A stretch of 51,722 nt of DNA from Anaerolineae bacterium. Lineage in GTDB: Bacteria; Chloroflexota; Anaerolineae; Aggregatilineales; Phototrophicaceae. The position numbers and the translations under genes are program-made. The notes beneath the pieces were generated by a model, which did not search any database, was not told where the DNA came from, and was given only the letters and a program-made list of their open reading frames with translations. Within the stretch, counting starts at the first letter, position 1; every line of letters begins with the position of its first letter. The stretch covers positions 1 through 51,722 of the forward strand of contig JAPKMO010000015.1 of assembly GCA_026645945.1 (NCBI GenBank), in the 5' to 3' direction. Positions 27,280 through 36,188 of the stretch are shown here, one piece after another.

Positions 27280-28851
27280 TTGACCCACAACGACGACGTT
27301 TTCCCGGTAGTGGTCATCGGCGCGGGCATCGCCGGGCTGGCGGCGGCGGCGCACCTGGCCGAACGCGGCCTGCCGCCGCTGGTGCTGGAAGCCGACCGTC
27401 TGTGGCCGGGCGGGCGGCTGTCCGGCGGGGCGCAGGACACGTTTGAATATGGCGGGCGCGAGTGGTCGTTTAGTTCCGAAAGCGGGATGCACGCCCTGTG
27501 GGGCGGTTACGACAACATGCGCGCCATGCTGGAGCGTTTTACCAGCGTGCAGCTTCAGGAGTCGCCGGGCGAGGAGTGGATTAACCGCTGGCGGCGCGAG
27601 GTGCGCTACGTCGAGGCCGGGCGGCTGGTGCGCTGGGGATGGCTGCCCGCGCCGTTCCATTATCTGACGATGCTGCTCAACCCGGCCTTTTACCGCACCA
27701 TCAACCCGCTGGATTTCCTGTCACTGCCGGGTTTCCTGTTCAGCATCCTGTGGACGGTCGGCCTCGACCCGCTCAAAGAACAGGCCGCGCTGGACGGCCT
27801 GACGATGGCCGACTACTTTCGCGGCTGGACGCCCAACTTGCGCGCCACCTTCACCGGCGTGGGCATCAACCTGCTGGCCGCGCCGTCGGAAACCATCAGC
27901 CTGACGGCTTTCATCGCCGCCATGCGTTTTTATACCGTCATGCGCCGCGATTCCTGGCGGCTGCAATATCTCCCGGCCAACGCCCACGACAGCATCTTGC
28001 AGCCGCTCATCAATCGTATTGAGGCTAATGAGGGAATGCTGCTGACCGGCGCGACGGCGCAGCGCCTTGAGCGCGTGGGCGGCTGTTGGCGCGTGGTGGT
28101 GGAGGATATGAAACGCGGCGGCAGCCGCTCGCTGCTGGCAGAGCGGGTCATCCTGGCGGTGCAGGCCCCGGCTGCCGAACGCCTGCTGCGCGCCGGCGAC
28201 ACGGCAGAACGGGCCGCGAATATTCGTTTTCCGCAGGCGGTGCAGAACGCCACCGTTCACCTGTGGTTCGACGCCAGCCCGCGCGACGGCACGCCCGGCG
28301 GCATGTTCACCGGCGATTTTCTGCCGGATAATTTTTTCTGGCTGCACCGGCTGTACCCGGACTTTAAAGCCTGGCACGAGGCCACCGGCGGCAGCGCCAT
28401 TGAACTGCACCTGTACGCGGGCGAGGATGTTCACCGGCAGGGCGATAACGTCATTATCATTCGCTGTGTGGACGAGGTGCAGCGCGCGTTCCCGGAACTG
28501 AAAGGCCATTTTGTACACGGCGCGCGGCGGCTGAACACGCTCGACCATACCATGTTCCGCGTGCCAACGCGGGACAGCCTGTGGGTGGAAACGCCCTGGC
28601 CGGACATTTACGCCTGCGGCGACTGGGTGGGTTATGACACGCCGGCCTTCTGGATGGAGCGCGCCACCGTGACTGGTATCGCGGCGGCCAATCACGTTTT
28701 GCAGGCCAACGGCCTCGAACCCTGGCCGGTCATCCCGCCGCGCCCGCCCGAACCGCTGGCGGCGGCGCTCGAAAAAGGCGTGCGGTTGTTCCGGCGAACG
28801 GTGGGGCGTGCCATGCTAGATATGGCACGAGCGATGCGGCGCAGGAGATAA
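27280..28851 (+). CDS. FAD-dependent amine-oxidase/phytoene-desaturase-like oxidoreductase
   Basis: This 523-residue flavoprotein has an N-terminal FAD-binding motif VVVIGAGIAGLAAAAHLAERG (about 9-29), then LVLEADRLWPGGRLS, the ribose-contacting Glu and the second glycine pair. The C-terminal FAD motif is IYACGDWVGYDTPAFWMERA (about 445-465). The layout fits the amine oxidase / carotenoid desaturase / hydroxysqualene dehydroxylase superfamily; the substrate is unknown. The start codon is TTG with GGGG upstream, since the fold begins nine codons later and no ATG precedes it. Its stop codon touches the left end of a family 2 repeat. Confidence 0.85.
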   Translation: MTHNDDVFPVVVIGAGIAGLAAAAHLAERGLPPLVLEADRLWPGGRLSGGAQDTFEYGGREWSFSSESGMHALWGGYDNMRAMLERFTSVQLQESPGEEWINRWRREVRYVEAGRLVRWGWLPAPFHYLTMLLNPAFYRTINPLDFLSLPGFLFSILWTVGLDPLKEQAALDGLTMADYFRGWTPNLRATFTGVGINLLAAPSETISLTAFIAAMRFYTVMRRDSWRLQYLPANAHDSILQPLINRIEANEGMLLTGATAQRLERVGGCWRVVVEDMKRGGSRSLLAERVILAVQAPAAERLLRAGDTAERAANIRFPQAVQNATVHLWFDASPRDGTPGGMFTGDFLPDNFFWLHRLYPDFKAWHEATGGSAIELHLYAGEDVHRQGDNVIIIRCVDEVQRAFPELKGHFVHGARRLNTLDHTMFRVPTRDSLWVETPWPDIYACGDWVGYDTPAFWMERATVTGIAAANHVLQANGLEPWPVIPPRPPEPLAAALEKGVRLFRRTVGRAMLDMARAMRRRR

Positions 28852-28973
28852 TGGATAAACCAATTAGACTGTAGCTGATCCTGAGTGGACGGCGGGCTTC
28901 ACCCCGCTGCCGGTGGGCTAGACAGTGGGCTTAAGCCCACTGTCTAGCAGGCTCATTCTTTCCGTTTATCCAT
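28851..28973. repeat. Palindromic dispersed repeat, family 2 copy 3 (long form)
   Basis: The ends ATGGATAAAC (28851-28860) and GTTTATCCAT (28964-28973) are exactly complementary. Inside is a 30-bp perfect palindrome (28918-28947) built on the shared GTGGGCTTAAGCCCAC core. The left end includes the last base of the preceding stop codon. The next 180 bp, to 29156, has no convincing gene. Confidence 0.75.
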
Positions 28974-29156
28974 AAGTTTCAACGCAAAGGCGCGCAGGCT
29001 GCGTTGAGGTTCTGATCACTCCGCCAAAATATCCTTCACCGCCAGCATAGTCAAATTCTTCTATCGCCAGTTTTGTTTGGGATACCATTGACGAAACCCG
29101 CTCGCTCTCCGATAGTTGATTATAACAAAAAGGGGCAATAAAGCCGCCGCTTACCC

Positions 29157-29317
29157 TGAATCGGACTAGGGCAATCGCATATGAAAGCTTAATGGGTTTT
29201 CAAAAGGTCATTGTGGTTCGATAAAGGCCGTTTCGCGGGCCTTGCGCCCCTACGAACCACCATAACCCTTTATGGCTCCGAACCTGGCATGATATACAAT
29301 TGCCCTGTGAATCGGAC
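29157..29317. repeat. MITE family 1, copy C, with 10-bp target duplications
   Basis: The element at 29167-29307 (141 bp) begins TAGGGCAATCGCATAT and ends with the complement of CAGGGCAATTGTATAT. Direct repeats TGAATCGGAC flank it at 29157-29166 and 29308-29317. The interior differs from copies A and B and has its own nested hairpin (GTGGTTCG/CGAACCAC around AAGGCC/GGCCTT). So the ends are conserved and the middle is not. Confidence 0.9.
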
Positions 29318-29349
29318 TATAGTCGTATACAATTCTAATCAAATACCTC

Positions 29350-29355
29350 TATAAT
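29350..29355 (+). promoter_or_regulatory. -10 box TATAAT upstream of a hypothetical gene
   Basis: A perfect TATAAT lies 35-45 bp before the candidate ATGs, with ATACAA 17 bp upstream as a poor -35. Its position makes the ATG at 29354 unusable, favouring 29390 or 29399. Confidence 0.5.
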
Positions 29356-29389
29356 GGATTGTTGTAGAGTGAAGATGAGAGACAGACTG

Positions 29390-29998
29390 ATGGGCGGTAT
29401 GAATTTCTGGCGGAGACTTCTCAGTGGCGGGCCGCGCGTGGTTCGCCAGCGCAAATGGACGGAAAAAGAGCTGCGCGCTCAGGAATTTCGATATTACGCC
29501 AGCCGAAAACAGGTGACAATGGCGCGGCGGCTGCCGCCGGAAGAAGCGCCGAAAACCATCAAAACGCCCTGGGATACCATCGTCGCCACGGCCGGTTATT
29601 ACATCGCCTACCAGACCGGCGAAGCGCCCGGCAAGCCGCTGGACGCCTACTCGCCCCGGCCTATCGAGCCGCATATTTTCCGCGAAACGTATGCGCCCTG
29701 GCGCGAGCCGGATTGGAAACCCACACCGACCGAGGCATACCTGTATAAACTGGGCTGCAAGCCGTATTATAAAACGGTGGGGGTTTGGGCCAGACGGTTA
29801 AAAGAGCCGACGCTGGTGCAAAGCCTGGAGAGCAAAAAACCGTCGCTGGCGCCGGCGGGTGCGTGGCTGTGTATCGGCAGCGCGGGCGAACCCTGGACGG
29901 TGACGGATGAATGGTTCCACCGCCGCTACCTGCCCGCGCAGCAGGACAAAAAGGACAATTCGGCGTCCCGGCGCGCTAAAACGCCGCTGCGGGCGTAA
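29390..29998 (+). CDS. Hypothetical basic protein
   Basis: A protein of about 202 residues that I do not recognise. It begins MGGMNFWRRLLSGGPRVV, is rich in Arg, Lys, Pro, Trp and Tyr (WKPTPTEAYLYKLGCKPYYK, WTVTDEWFHRRYLP), and has no TM helix, signal peptide or repeated motif. Codon use is like its neighbours, so it is likely a real gene. The start is set by the TATAAT box at 29350; ATG 29399 is equally possible. It converges on the PHP-Schlafen gene with only 5 bp between stops. Confidence 0.6.
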   Translation: MGGMNFWRRLLSGGPRVVRQRKWTEKELRAQEFRYYASRKQVTMARRLPPEEAPKTIKTPWDTIVATAGYYIAYQTGEAPGKPLDAYSPRPIEPHIFRETYAPWREPDWKPTPTEAYLYKLGCKPYYKTVGVWARRLKEPTLVQSLESKKPSLAPAGAWLCIGSAGEPWTVTDEWFHRRYLPAQQDKKDNSASRRAKTPLRA

Positions 29999-30003
29999 AT
30001 CAG

Positions 30004-31761
30004 TTATTCGTCATCTTCCGGGGACAGAAAAACCTGCCAGTCGCCTAGCATCCCGCTTTCGGTAACGCCGTAATACACGCGAAGCTGGCCGTTTTCCCGC
30101 TGCACCAGGTCGTAGCGCGTTTCGCCCAGTTTTTCGTAGCGCGCCCACAGGCCGATGTCGCCATGCCACTGGACTTTATCGGCTTTGACCGGGTTGCTCT
30201 CGCGCTGTTTGATGGCGTAATGCCACAGCCGCCGCGCCGATGACCGGGTGACATTTTTGACGATGTTGCCATTACGCAGATCGCGCATCATATAATAGCG
30301 CGTGTCGTCGCGGGTTTCCACGCCAACAATCTCCACCCCGGCGCGGGGCGGGGTGATGCCGGGGGGCGGCGCTTCCGGCGCGGGCGCTTCGGGAGCAGGC
30401 AGGGGCGGCTGGAGCGGGGCTTCGCTTTCCGGCTGTGTTTCTTCCTGCTGGATGATAACCCCCTGGCGGACGAGATTCACAATCTCATCGCGGACGGCCA
30501 GGCTGGTTTCGGCTTCGTCGCGCACGTAGATTTTGTATTCCTCAATGGCGTAGGGGCGGTCGCTGCCGGACGGCACCTGAATGCGAATGACCGGCTTGCC
30601 CTGCGTCTCCTGGACATCTATTTCCACATCCAGGGTCGGGGCCAACATTCGGCTGATCTCCCGCCGCAGAATTTCCACGCCGTCCTGCGGGTTAATAATG
30701 CCTTCCGGCGGTTTTTTCTTGTCCGCGCTGACGCCTACGTAAATTGTGCCGCCGTTGGTATTGGCAAAAGCGCACACGTCGGCGATGATGGCGTACAGTT
30801 TGCCGCCCTTCTGGGTCATGGATTCGTGGAAAGCCTGCACCAGGCTCGGCCCTTCCTCGCGCGCCGCCTGGATGTAATCCAGCGGCTGGCGGCTGGGGTT
30901 ATACAGGCGCGTGCGCGAAAAGTCGCTGCCCTGGAACATTTCCAGCAGCGCCTCGAACGAACGCTCCGGCAGCAGCACTTCCGTCACGCGGTCGCCCACG
31001 CCCAGATGAGTGGTTTTGCCGCCCCGTTCGGAAAGCGCGTTGATACGGTGCGCGTCTGACCCCTGTATGCAGCGCATCCGGCGCGGATATTCCGGTTTTG
31101 TGCCGTTAAAAAAGCGTTCGGTGCTGGTGCGCCCGCCGCGCCCCAGGTCGGTCACCTCCAGGGCGTGCAGGTGGCGATCCTGCGTATAGGCGATTTTGGT
31201 CTGCCCGCCGAAGTCGAAACCGCGCATAGCAACGCCGTGACTGCTGTTGGCATGGGCAGCGATGCAGATGCCTCCGGATTCGTGAATCAGCCGGTAAGCC
31301 GTCAGCACGTCGGACGATGCGCCGACCTCCGAATTGCCGGCGTCCAGCGCGGTCGGCGGCACGTTCAGGTTAAGCAGCAGGTGTTCCAACTGGCGAATGG
31401 GTACGGCAGGCGAAAAAATGCCCAGGATGTGAAAACCGAACGTAGCCGTGAACTCGAAACCGGGCAGCACAAGAATTTTATCCAGCAGGCGGCGATATTC
31501 GGCCAGCAGGCGCTGTTCTTCCGGTTGGGCGCGGCCCAGCTTTTCGAGAAAGGCCAGCCGGTCAATTTCGCGCAGCATGGCCGCGTACCCGGCGACCGTG
31601 TTGTGATCGGTGAACGCGATGATGTCCAGGCCACGAAATTCAGCTTTATGGAGGATGTCGAGATAACTGGCGGCAGGCTCCTGGTAGTCGGCAGAAGCCG
31701 GGGTATGGAGATGCAAATCCATCCGATACCAGGTTAAGCGCGATTTTTTGCGAGTAGCCAC
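30004..31761 (-). CDS. PHP phosphoesterase fused to Schlafen AlbA_2 domain
   Basis: This 585-residue multidomain protein has an N-terminal PHP metal-dependent phosphoesterase with its ligand motifs in order: [43 protein letters not shown] and GSDAHRI (about 15-245), so catalysis is plausible. The middle (about 290-420) is an AlbA_2/Schlafen-type domain, with [14 protein letters not shown] as the diagnostic strand-turn. A Pro/Ala/Glu-rich linker follows, then a conserved-looking C-terminal domain (about 495-585: [29 protein letters not shown]). The GTG start follows the response-regulator stop by 8 bp. The combination suggests nucleic-acid or nucleotide processing; function is unknown. Confidence 0.85.
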   Translation of the reverse strand: MATRKKSRLTWYRMDLHLHTPASADYQEPAASYLDILHKAEFRGLDIIAFTDHNTVAGYAAMLREIDRLAFLEKLGRAQPEEQRLLAEYRRLLDKILVLPGFEFTATFGFHILGIFSPAVPIRQLEHLLLNLNVPPTALDAGNSEVGASSDVLTAYRLIHESGGICIAAHANSSHGVAMRGFDFGGQTKIAYTQDRHLHALEVTDLGRGGRTSTERFFNGTKPEYPRRMRCIQGSDAHRINALSERGGKTTHLGVGDRVTEVLLPERSFEALLEMFQGSDFSRTRLYNPSRQPLDYIQAAREEGPSLVQAFHESMTQKGGKLYAIIADVCAFANTNGGTIYVGVSADKKKPPEGIINPQDGVEILRREISRMLAPTLDVEIDVQETQGKPVIRIQVPSGSDRPYAIEEYKIYVRDEAETSLAVRDEIVNLVRQGVIIQQEETQPESEAPLQPPLPAPEAPAPEAPPPGITPPRAGVEIVGVETRDDTRYYMMRDLRNGNIVKNVTRSSARRLWHYAIKQRESNPVKADKVQWHGDIGLWARYEKLGETRYDLVQRENGQLRVYYGVTESGMLGDWQVFLSPEDDE

Positions 31762-31769
31762 GCCTGAAT

Positions 31770-32126
31770 TTATCCTGCTAACAACTTGTTGAACAGCGGA
31801 GACAGATCGCCCGGTTCAAACGGTTTAATCAGGAAGGTCGTCGCGCCGGCTTCTATGGCCTCGTCGCTCACATCCAGCCCCGAAGTCATAACGATGGGGG
31901 CGTTGGCAAAACGCTCATGAGCGCGGAGCTGGCGCACGGCGTCCACGCCGTCCATATCGGCCAGGTGGTAATCCATCAAAAAAATATCGGGGGAAGTTTG
32001 TTCCGCCACCGGCACGACATCTGCGCCGCGCGGGGAAACGACTACCTCGAAACCGTCCAGTTCCAGGAGGGTTTGCAGCAGTTTGACGGTATTCCGGTCG
32101 TCATCCACGATCATCACTTTGGGCAC
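31770..32126 (-). CDS. Stand-alone response-regulator receiver protein
   Basis: This 118-residue CheY-like receiver has no output domain. The acidic pocket is MIVDDD (about 5-10), the phosphoacceptor Asp is in IFLMDYHLADMDG (about 51), the conserved Thr/Ser position is in IVMTSGL, and the Lys is in FLIKPFEPGD. The start is GTG with AGGGG 8 nt upstream. The PHP-Schlafen gene follows by 8 bp, so they are probably co-transcribed and may act together. No histidine kinase lies in the window. Confidence 0.92.
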   Translation of the reverse strand: MPKVMIVDDDRNTVKLLQTLLELDGFEVVVSPRGADVVPVAEQTSPDIFLMDYHLADMDGVDAVRQLRAHERFANAPIVMTSGLDVSDEAIEAGATTFLIKPFEPGDLSPLFNKLLAG

Positions 32127-32273
32127 AGCTTGTCCCCTTTTCTAGTTTGTTGTTCGTAAAGTCAGCCGAAAGACCATAACATTCTCCGGTGAAGCTGCAC
32201 GAACGGTATCATGTAACGTAAACAACGCTAGTTTACCGTATTTGGCGGCGACCTGTCCAGCGTACTGAAGGCC

Positions 32274-32299
32274 AAAAGATAAGGGGCTTTGCGCCCCTT
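32274..32299 (-). terminator. Terminator of the hsp20-lon operon
   Basis: AAGGGGC (32281-32287) and GCCCCTT (32293-32299) form a 7-bp stem with loop TTTGC. On the minus strand ATCTTTT follows. It lies 35-60 bp past the lon stop codon. Confidence 0.8.
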
Positions 32300-32332
32300 G
32301 TCTTGTGCATATGATGAGATAACTTTTTGCCG

Positions 32333-34906
32333 TTAAGCCGGCTGGCCTTCTTTTGTGTCGGCTGCATCGGCGGCCAGGGGAGCTTCGGCCTGCACCTGGC
32401 CGTTGGCGTCTTTGGGCGGTTCCAGCGCCGCTGCCAGCACTTCGTCCACGCGCTCCGCCATCACGAAAGTGAGCCGACTGCGAACTTCTTCCGGTAGGTC
32501 ATCCAGGTCGTTTTCGTTTTTCTTGGGCAGGATCACCGTATCCACGCCAAACCGATGCGCCGCCAGCACTTTGTCCTTGATGCCGCCTACCGGCAGCACC
32601 AGCCCGCGCAGGGTGATCTCGCCGGTCATGGCGACGTTCTTCCGCACCGGACGCCCGGTTAACAGCGAGGCCAGCGCCACCGCCATCGTGATGCCGGCGG
32701 AGGGGCCATCCTTGGGGACAGCGCCCGCCGGAACGTGCAGGTGAATATCGCCGGTTTCAAAAAATCGCGCGTCAATGCCCAGGTCGGTGGCCTTCGAGCG
32801 CACGTAGCTGAGGGCAGTGCGGGCGCTTTCCTGCATCACCTCACCCAACTGCCCGGTGTACTGGAAGCCCTTGCCGCCGGGCATCCGCGCCGCCTCGACG
32901 AACAGCACGTCGCCGCCGACCGGCGTCCAAGCCAGGCCGGTCGCCACGCCGGGTAGATCGGTGCGCTCCTCGATCTCCTCGCGGTAGCCGTAACGCGGCC
33001 TACCGAGCAGATCGCGAATTTGTTTTTCGTCAATCACGGTTTTATCCAGCTTGCCTTCGGCGATGCGGGTGACGACCTTGCGCGCCACCTTGCCGATCTC
33101 GCGCTCCAGCATACGGACGCCAGCCTCGCGGGTATAATCGCGCACGATCAGCTGCAGCGCCGCGGTATTAAACTCGATCTCCTCCGGGCGCAGGCCGTTT
33201 TCTTTGATCTGGCGCGGCACGAGGTACTGCTCTGCGATGGCGACCTTTTCCTGTTCGGTATAACCGCTCAGATGAATGATTTCCATACGGTCGCGCAGCG
33301 GGCCGGGAATCGGTTCGAGTTCGTTGGCGGTAGTGATGAAAAACACCTCACTCAGGTCAAAAGCCACATCCAGGTAATGGTCGCGGAACTCGGCGTTCTG
33401 CTCCGGGTCCAGCACTTCCAGCAGGGCGCTGGCCGGGTCGCCCCGGAAGTCTCGTCCCAGTTTATCCACCTCGTCCAGCATGATGACCGGATTGCGCGAC
33501 TCCACGCGGCGCAGCGTCTGGATGATGCGGCCCGGCATCGCGCCGATGTAAGTGCGCCGGAAGCCGCGAATTTCGGCCTCATCCCGCACGCCGCCCAGGC
33601 TCATACGGATAAACCGGCGTCCCATCGCGCGGGCGATGGACGCGCCGAGCGAGGTTTTGCCCACGCCGGGCGGGCCGACAAAACACAGAATCGCGCCGCG
33701 CCGCTCCCGCCGGATGATGTAGTCGGTGGCTTCTTTTTCCTCTTTTTTATCCACTTCGCGCTCGGCGCGCAGCTTACGCACCGCCAGGTATTCGAGGATG
33801 CGTTCTTTGATGTCCTTCAAGCCGTAGTGGTCTTCTTCCAGCACTTCGCGGGCGTGGGCGATGTCCAACCGGTCATCGGTGCGTTTCGACCAGGGCAGGT
33901 TGGTCAGCCAGTCCAGGTAGGTGCGGATGACGCCGTATTCGGCTGCCGCTGTCGGCAGTTTCGACAGGCGGTCGAGTTCGCGCAGGGCTTCTTTTTCCGC
34001 TTCTTCGGTCATGCCGGCTTCGGCGATGCGCTTGCGGAAGTTTTCGATTTCGGCGATCTGCTCGTCGCCTTCGCCCAGTTCGCGCTGGATGGCTTTAAGC
34101 TGCTCGCGCAAAAAATACTCGCGCTGGACTTTTTCCATCTCCGACTGGGCTTCGGTCTGGATTTTGCGGCCCAGTTCCAGCACTTCCAGTTCTTTGGTGA
34201 GGATGCCCATCAGCCGGCGCAGTTTGGCGTCGGTGCTGTCCAACTCCAGGATTTCCTGGGCGTCCTCCAGATTAATACGGATATAAGTCGCAACGGCGTA
34301 CACCAGCTGCAGGGGGTCGTCCACGTTCAGCGCCGAGGAAATGAGTTCGCCGGGGATGCTCGGCACCAGATCGGCCAGCCGGGTGAACTGGTTGACCACG
34401 TTCCGCACCAGAGCTTCCACCTCCAGCGTGTCCTCGCTGCGCTCCGGGGTGGTGTGAATTTTCGCCCGCAGGTAGGGTTCCAGGCTGGTATATTCGTCAA
34501 TTTCGATGCGCGCGATGCCCTGCACCAGCAGACGAATCGTGCCGTCCGGCGCGCGGAACAGCCGGTGAATGGACGCCAGCGTGCCGACGCGGTACACATC
34601 ATCCGGCCCCGGCGTCTCCAGACTGGGGTCTTTGGCCGCTACCAGGCCGATCAGCCGGTCGCCGGATACAACATCATCCACCAGTTTGATGCTGCGCGGC
34701 TGCCCAACGGTCAGCGGTATGGCCGTTTGCGGGTAAACGACCAGCCCGCGCAGCGGCAGAATCGGCAGTTCCGCCGGGATTTCCGGCTGGGGCTGGGCGA
34801 AGTCGGCTTCATTTTCGCTTTCTTCATCGCTGACGGTGACATCAAACTCTTGTTCGGGCAGGGATTCGTCGAAAGCGTAATACAGCTTCCCGAATTCGTC
34901 GGTCAT
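32333..34906 (-). CDS. lon: ATP-dependent Lon protease
   Basis: This 857-residue LonA protease degrades misfolded and regulatory proteins. The N-terminal substrate-binding domain ([20 protein letters not shown], about 46-250) leads through a coiled coil to the AAA+ module, with Walker [12 protein letters not shown] near 411 and Walker [12 protein letters not shown]. The C-terminal protease domain has the catalytic Ser in PKDGPSAGI (about 735) and the Lys in [15 protein letters not shown]. An acidic extension of about 45 residues precedes the N-domain. Its ATG is 2 bp after the hsp20 stop, so translation is likely coupled. Confidence 0.97.
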   Translation of the reverse strand: MTDEFGKLYYAFDESLPEQEFDVTVSDEESENEADFAQPQPEIPAELPILPLRGLVVYPQTAIPLTVGQPRSIKLVDDVVSGDRLIGLVAAKDPSLETPGPDDVYRVGTLASIHRLFRAPDGTIRLLVQGIARIEIDEYTSLEPYLRAKIHTTPERSEDTLEVEALVRNVVNQFTRLADLVPSIPGELISSALNVDDPLQLVYAVATYIRINLEDAQEILELDSTDAKLRRLMGILTKELEVLELGRKIQTEAQSEMEKVQREYFLREQLKAIQRELGEGDEQIAEIENFRKRIAEAGMTEEAEKEALRELDRLSKLPTAAAEYGVIRTYLDWLTNLPWSKRTDDRLDIAHAREVLEEDHYGLKDIKERILEYLAVRKLRAEREVDKKEEKEATDYIIRRERRGAILCFVGPPGVGKTSLGASIARAMGRRFIRMSLGGVRDEAEIRGFRRTYIGAMPGRIIQTLRRVESRNPVIMLDEVDKLGRDFRGDPASALLEVLDPEQNAEFRDHYLDVAFDLSEVFFITTANELEPIPGPLRDRMEIIHLSGYTEQEKVAIAEQYLVPRQIKENGLRPEEIEFNTAALQLIVRDYTREAGVRMLEREIGKVARKVVTRIAEGKLDKTVIDEKQIRDLLGRPRYGYREEIEERTDLPGVATGLAWTPVGGDVLFVEAARMPGGKGFQYTGQLGEVMQESARTALSYVRSKATDLGIDARFFETGDIHLHVPAGAVPKDGPSAGITMAVALASLLTGRPVRKNVAMTGEITLRGLVLPVGGIKDKVLAAHRFGVDTVILPKKNENDLDDLPEEVRSRLTFVMAERVDEVLAAALEPPKDANGQVQAEAPLAADAADTKEGQPA

Positions 34907-34908
34907 AG

Positions 34909-35283
34909 TTACGAATTGTCCTGTTTTTCGGCGGTTTTTAATTCTGCGACTGGAATCTGGCGGGCGGCTTTACGCGGCAGCTCGACCGTCAGAAATCCAT
35001 CCTGATAATTGGCGCTTACCGAGTCCGAATCGACCGGCCAGGGCAGGACGACTTCAATTCGGAATTCGCCGTATACGATTTCGACCTGGTGATAGGCCGG
35101 CCCGGAGTGCCGGGGGCGTTCCCGAAAGCCGGTGATGAGCAAATTCTGGTTGAGCAGCGTGATCTTTAAATCCTCGGCGCGTATCCCGGCGATCTCAACC
35201 AAAATGACGATTTTATCCGCCAGCTCGATAACGTCGGTCGGCGGCGTAAAAGGTCTGTAAGCGCGTCTGCTGATGTACACCAT
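34909..35283 (-). CDS. Hsp20/alpha-crystallin small heat-shock protein
   Basis: This protein of about 124 residues has an alpha-crystallin domain (about 14-110): [41 protein letters not shown], then the G-x-L strand ([16 protein letters not shown]). It holds unfolding proteins in a refoldable state. The start at 35283 ([12 protein letters not shown]) has GGGATG upstream; the frame extends 14 codons further without a site. It is the first gene of an hsp20-lon operon, a chaperone-protease pair. A TATACT box on the minus strand lies upstream. No CIRCE operator is seen. Confidence 0.92.
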   Translation of the reverse strand: MVYISRRAYRPFTPPTDVIELADKIVILVEIAGIRAEDLKITLLNQNLLITGFRERPRHSGPAYHQVEIVYGEFRIEVVLPWPVDSDSVSANYQDGFLTVELPRKAARQIPVAELKTAEKQDNS

Positions 35284-35408
35284 AGCACATCCCAATAAAT
35301 CTTTGTGACGAGTTGGCGCGGCCAAATTACACTCAGTTTACCGCTTTTCTGTCTGCGGGCATAGTATAGGGAAGTGCGGTAAGAATTGCATTAGATGGTG
35401 GATAAATT

Positions 35409-35443
35409 CGCGCCGGCGGGGCTGCCTGGCCGCCGGCGCGCGG
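35409..35443. terminator. GC-rich terminator hairpin after the Trm112-like gene
   Basis: CGCGCCGGCGG pairs with CCGCCGGCGCG over 11 bp. It is followed by AATTTATCC on the minus strand and GGTTTTTATT on the plus strand. It separates the Trm112-like gene from hsp20. Confidence 0.65.
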
Positions 35444-35446
35444 TTT

Positions 35447-35701
35447 TTATTCCGCCGCCGGGGGCGGAACCGGCAGATCGTCTACCGGCACATCCTTCCA
35501 GCGTTTGCCTTCCTCGATCAGCATCACCGGTAGCCCATCCCGAATCGGGTATTTGTAGCCGGAGTCGGCGCAAACGAGCCAGCAGCCTTTAACCAGTTCC
35601 AGGCGACCGGGGTCGTCCCCCCGGTCTTTGTAATGGACGGCGACTGGACAGCGCAAGATTTCCAGCAGTTGCGGATCAATTGGGGGAGGGGAGTCGGTCA
35701 T
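35447..35701 (-). CDS. Trm112-family (UPF0434) zinc-ribbon-like protein
   Basis: This 84-residue protein has the pattern PQLLEILRCPVAVHYKD ... KGCWLVCADSGYKYPIRDGLPVMLIEEG of the bacterial Trm112/YcaR group. Those small proteins activate methyltransferases or accompany cell-envelope genes. Three cysteines are visible (RCP, GCW, VCA) against the usual four of the zinc form. It is a monocistronic gene. Confidence 0.85.
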   Translation of the reverse strand: MTDSPPPIDPQLLEILRCPVAVHYKDRGDDPGRLELVKGCWLVCADSGYKYPIRDGLPVMLIEEGKRWKDVPVDDLPVPPPAAE

Positions 35702-35779
35702 GAGAGTATATTCCTGATAAATGCGTAACTATGAAGAATTAGAGTATAACCTTGCGGCGTGGGGGCGTCAATGCACGCT

Positions 35780-35995
35780 TTTTTGACCGCAGGGCGATTG
35801 CATATCCAATCTTAACCGGCTCATGGCCCTTTCAGACCCCTCCCCGGCCCTCCCCGTATACGGGGAGGGTGACAAGTCACGCCAGCATTCATCCTTCCCT
35901 GTATACGGGGGAGGTGTCCCGAAGGGACGGAGGGGGTCGAAAAGCAGATTTAAAACACCTATACCGTTTATATGCGACTGCCCTGTTTTTGACCG
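35780..35995. repeat. MITE family 1, copy B, with 10-bp target duplications
   Basis: The element at 35790-35985 (196 bp) begins CAGGGCGATTGCATAT and ends with the complement of CAGGGCAGTCGCATAT. Direct repeats TTTTTGACCG flank it at 35780-35789 and 35986-35995. The interior matches copy A in reverse complement, including the 22-bp palindrome near 35849-35870. The right duplication supplies the -35 box of the cytochrome operon. Confidence 0.92.
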
Positions 35996-36017
35996 CCGCC
36001 GCCGGTTTTGCTACAAT
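35989..36017 (+). promoter_or_regulatory. Promoter of the cytochrome operon, -35 inside a MITE target duplication
   Basis: TTGACC (35989-35994), 17 bp, TACAAT (36012-36017) form a good sigma-A-type promoter 37 bp before the first ATG. The -35 overlaps the right 10-bp target duplication of MITE copy B, so the insertion point was the -35 region and duplication restored it. Confidence 0.75.
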
Positions 36018-36053
36018 AAAACGCAAATTAGATTTTCTTCGATACGAGGTTTT

Positions 36054-36188
36054 ATGCAAACTAAATTGCTGTTATCCGGCTGGCTGTGGCGGCTGGCCGC
36101 CGGGGTAATGTGGGTCTTGCTGCTGGCCGCCATCCTTTACGCCATCGTTCAATTGATCGCCGCCCTCAATGCAGGAGCGCCTGTATGA
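36054..36188 (+). CDS. Small single-TM protein of the cytochrome operon
   Basis: A 44-residue protein, MQTKLLLSGWLWRLAAGVMW followed by a hydrophobic helix to residue 39. GAGG precedes the ATG. Its TGA overlaps the next ATG (ATGA, 36185-36188), a coupled arrangement that supports it being translated. It may be an accessory subunit or assembly peptide of the membrane complex encoded downstream. No family is recognised. Confidence 0.65.
   Translation: MQTKLLLSGWLWRLAAGVMWVLLLAAILYAIVQLIAALNAGAPV

Noticed and set aside
28974..29156. Short minus-strand frame in the gap after the FAD oxidoreductase
   Set aside because: About 40 codons can be read (MVSQTKLAIEEFDYAGGEGY...), but there is no ribosome site, no family resemblance, and other frames look equally plausible.
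33020..35005. A 661-codon open frame on the plus strand opposite lon
   Set aside because: It is the antisense shadow of lon and hsp20. The translation is His/Gln/Phe-rich without motifs, while the minus strand carries all Lon motifs.
35284..35446. CIRCE heat-shock operator upstream of hsp20-lon
   Set aside because: No TTAGCACTC-N9-GAGTGCTAA pattern or close variant is present; only a TATACT box and a GC hairpin were found.
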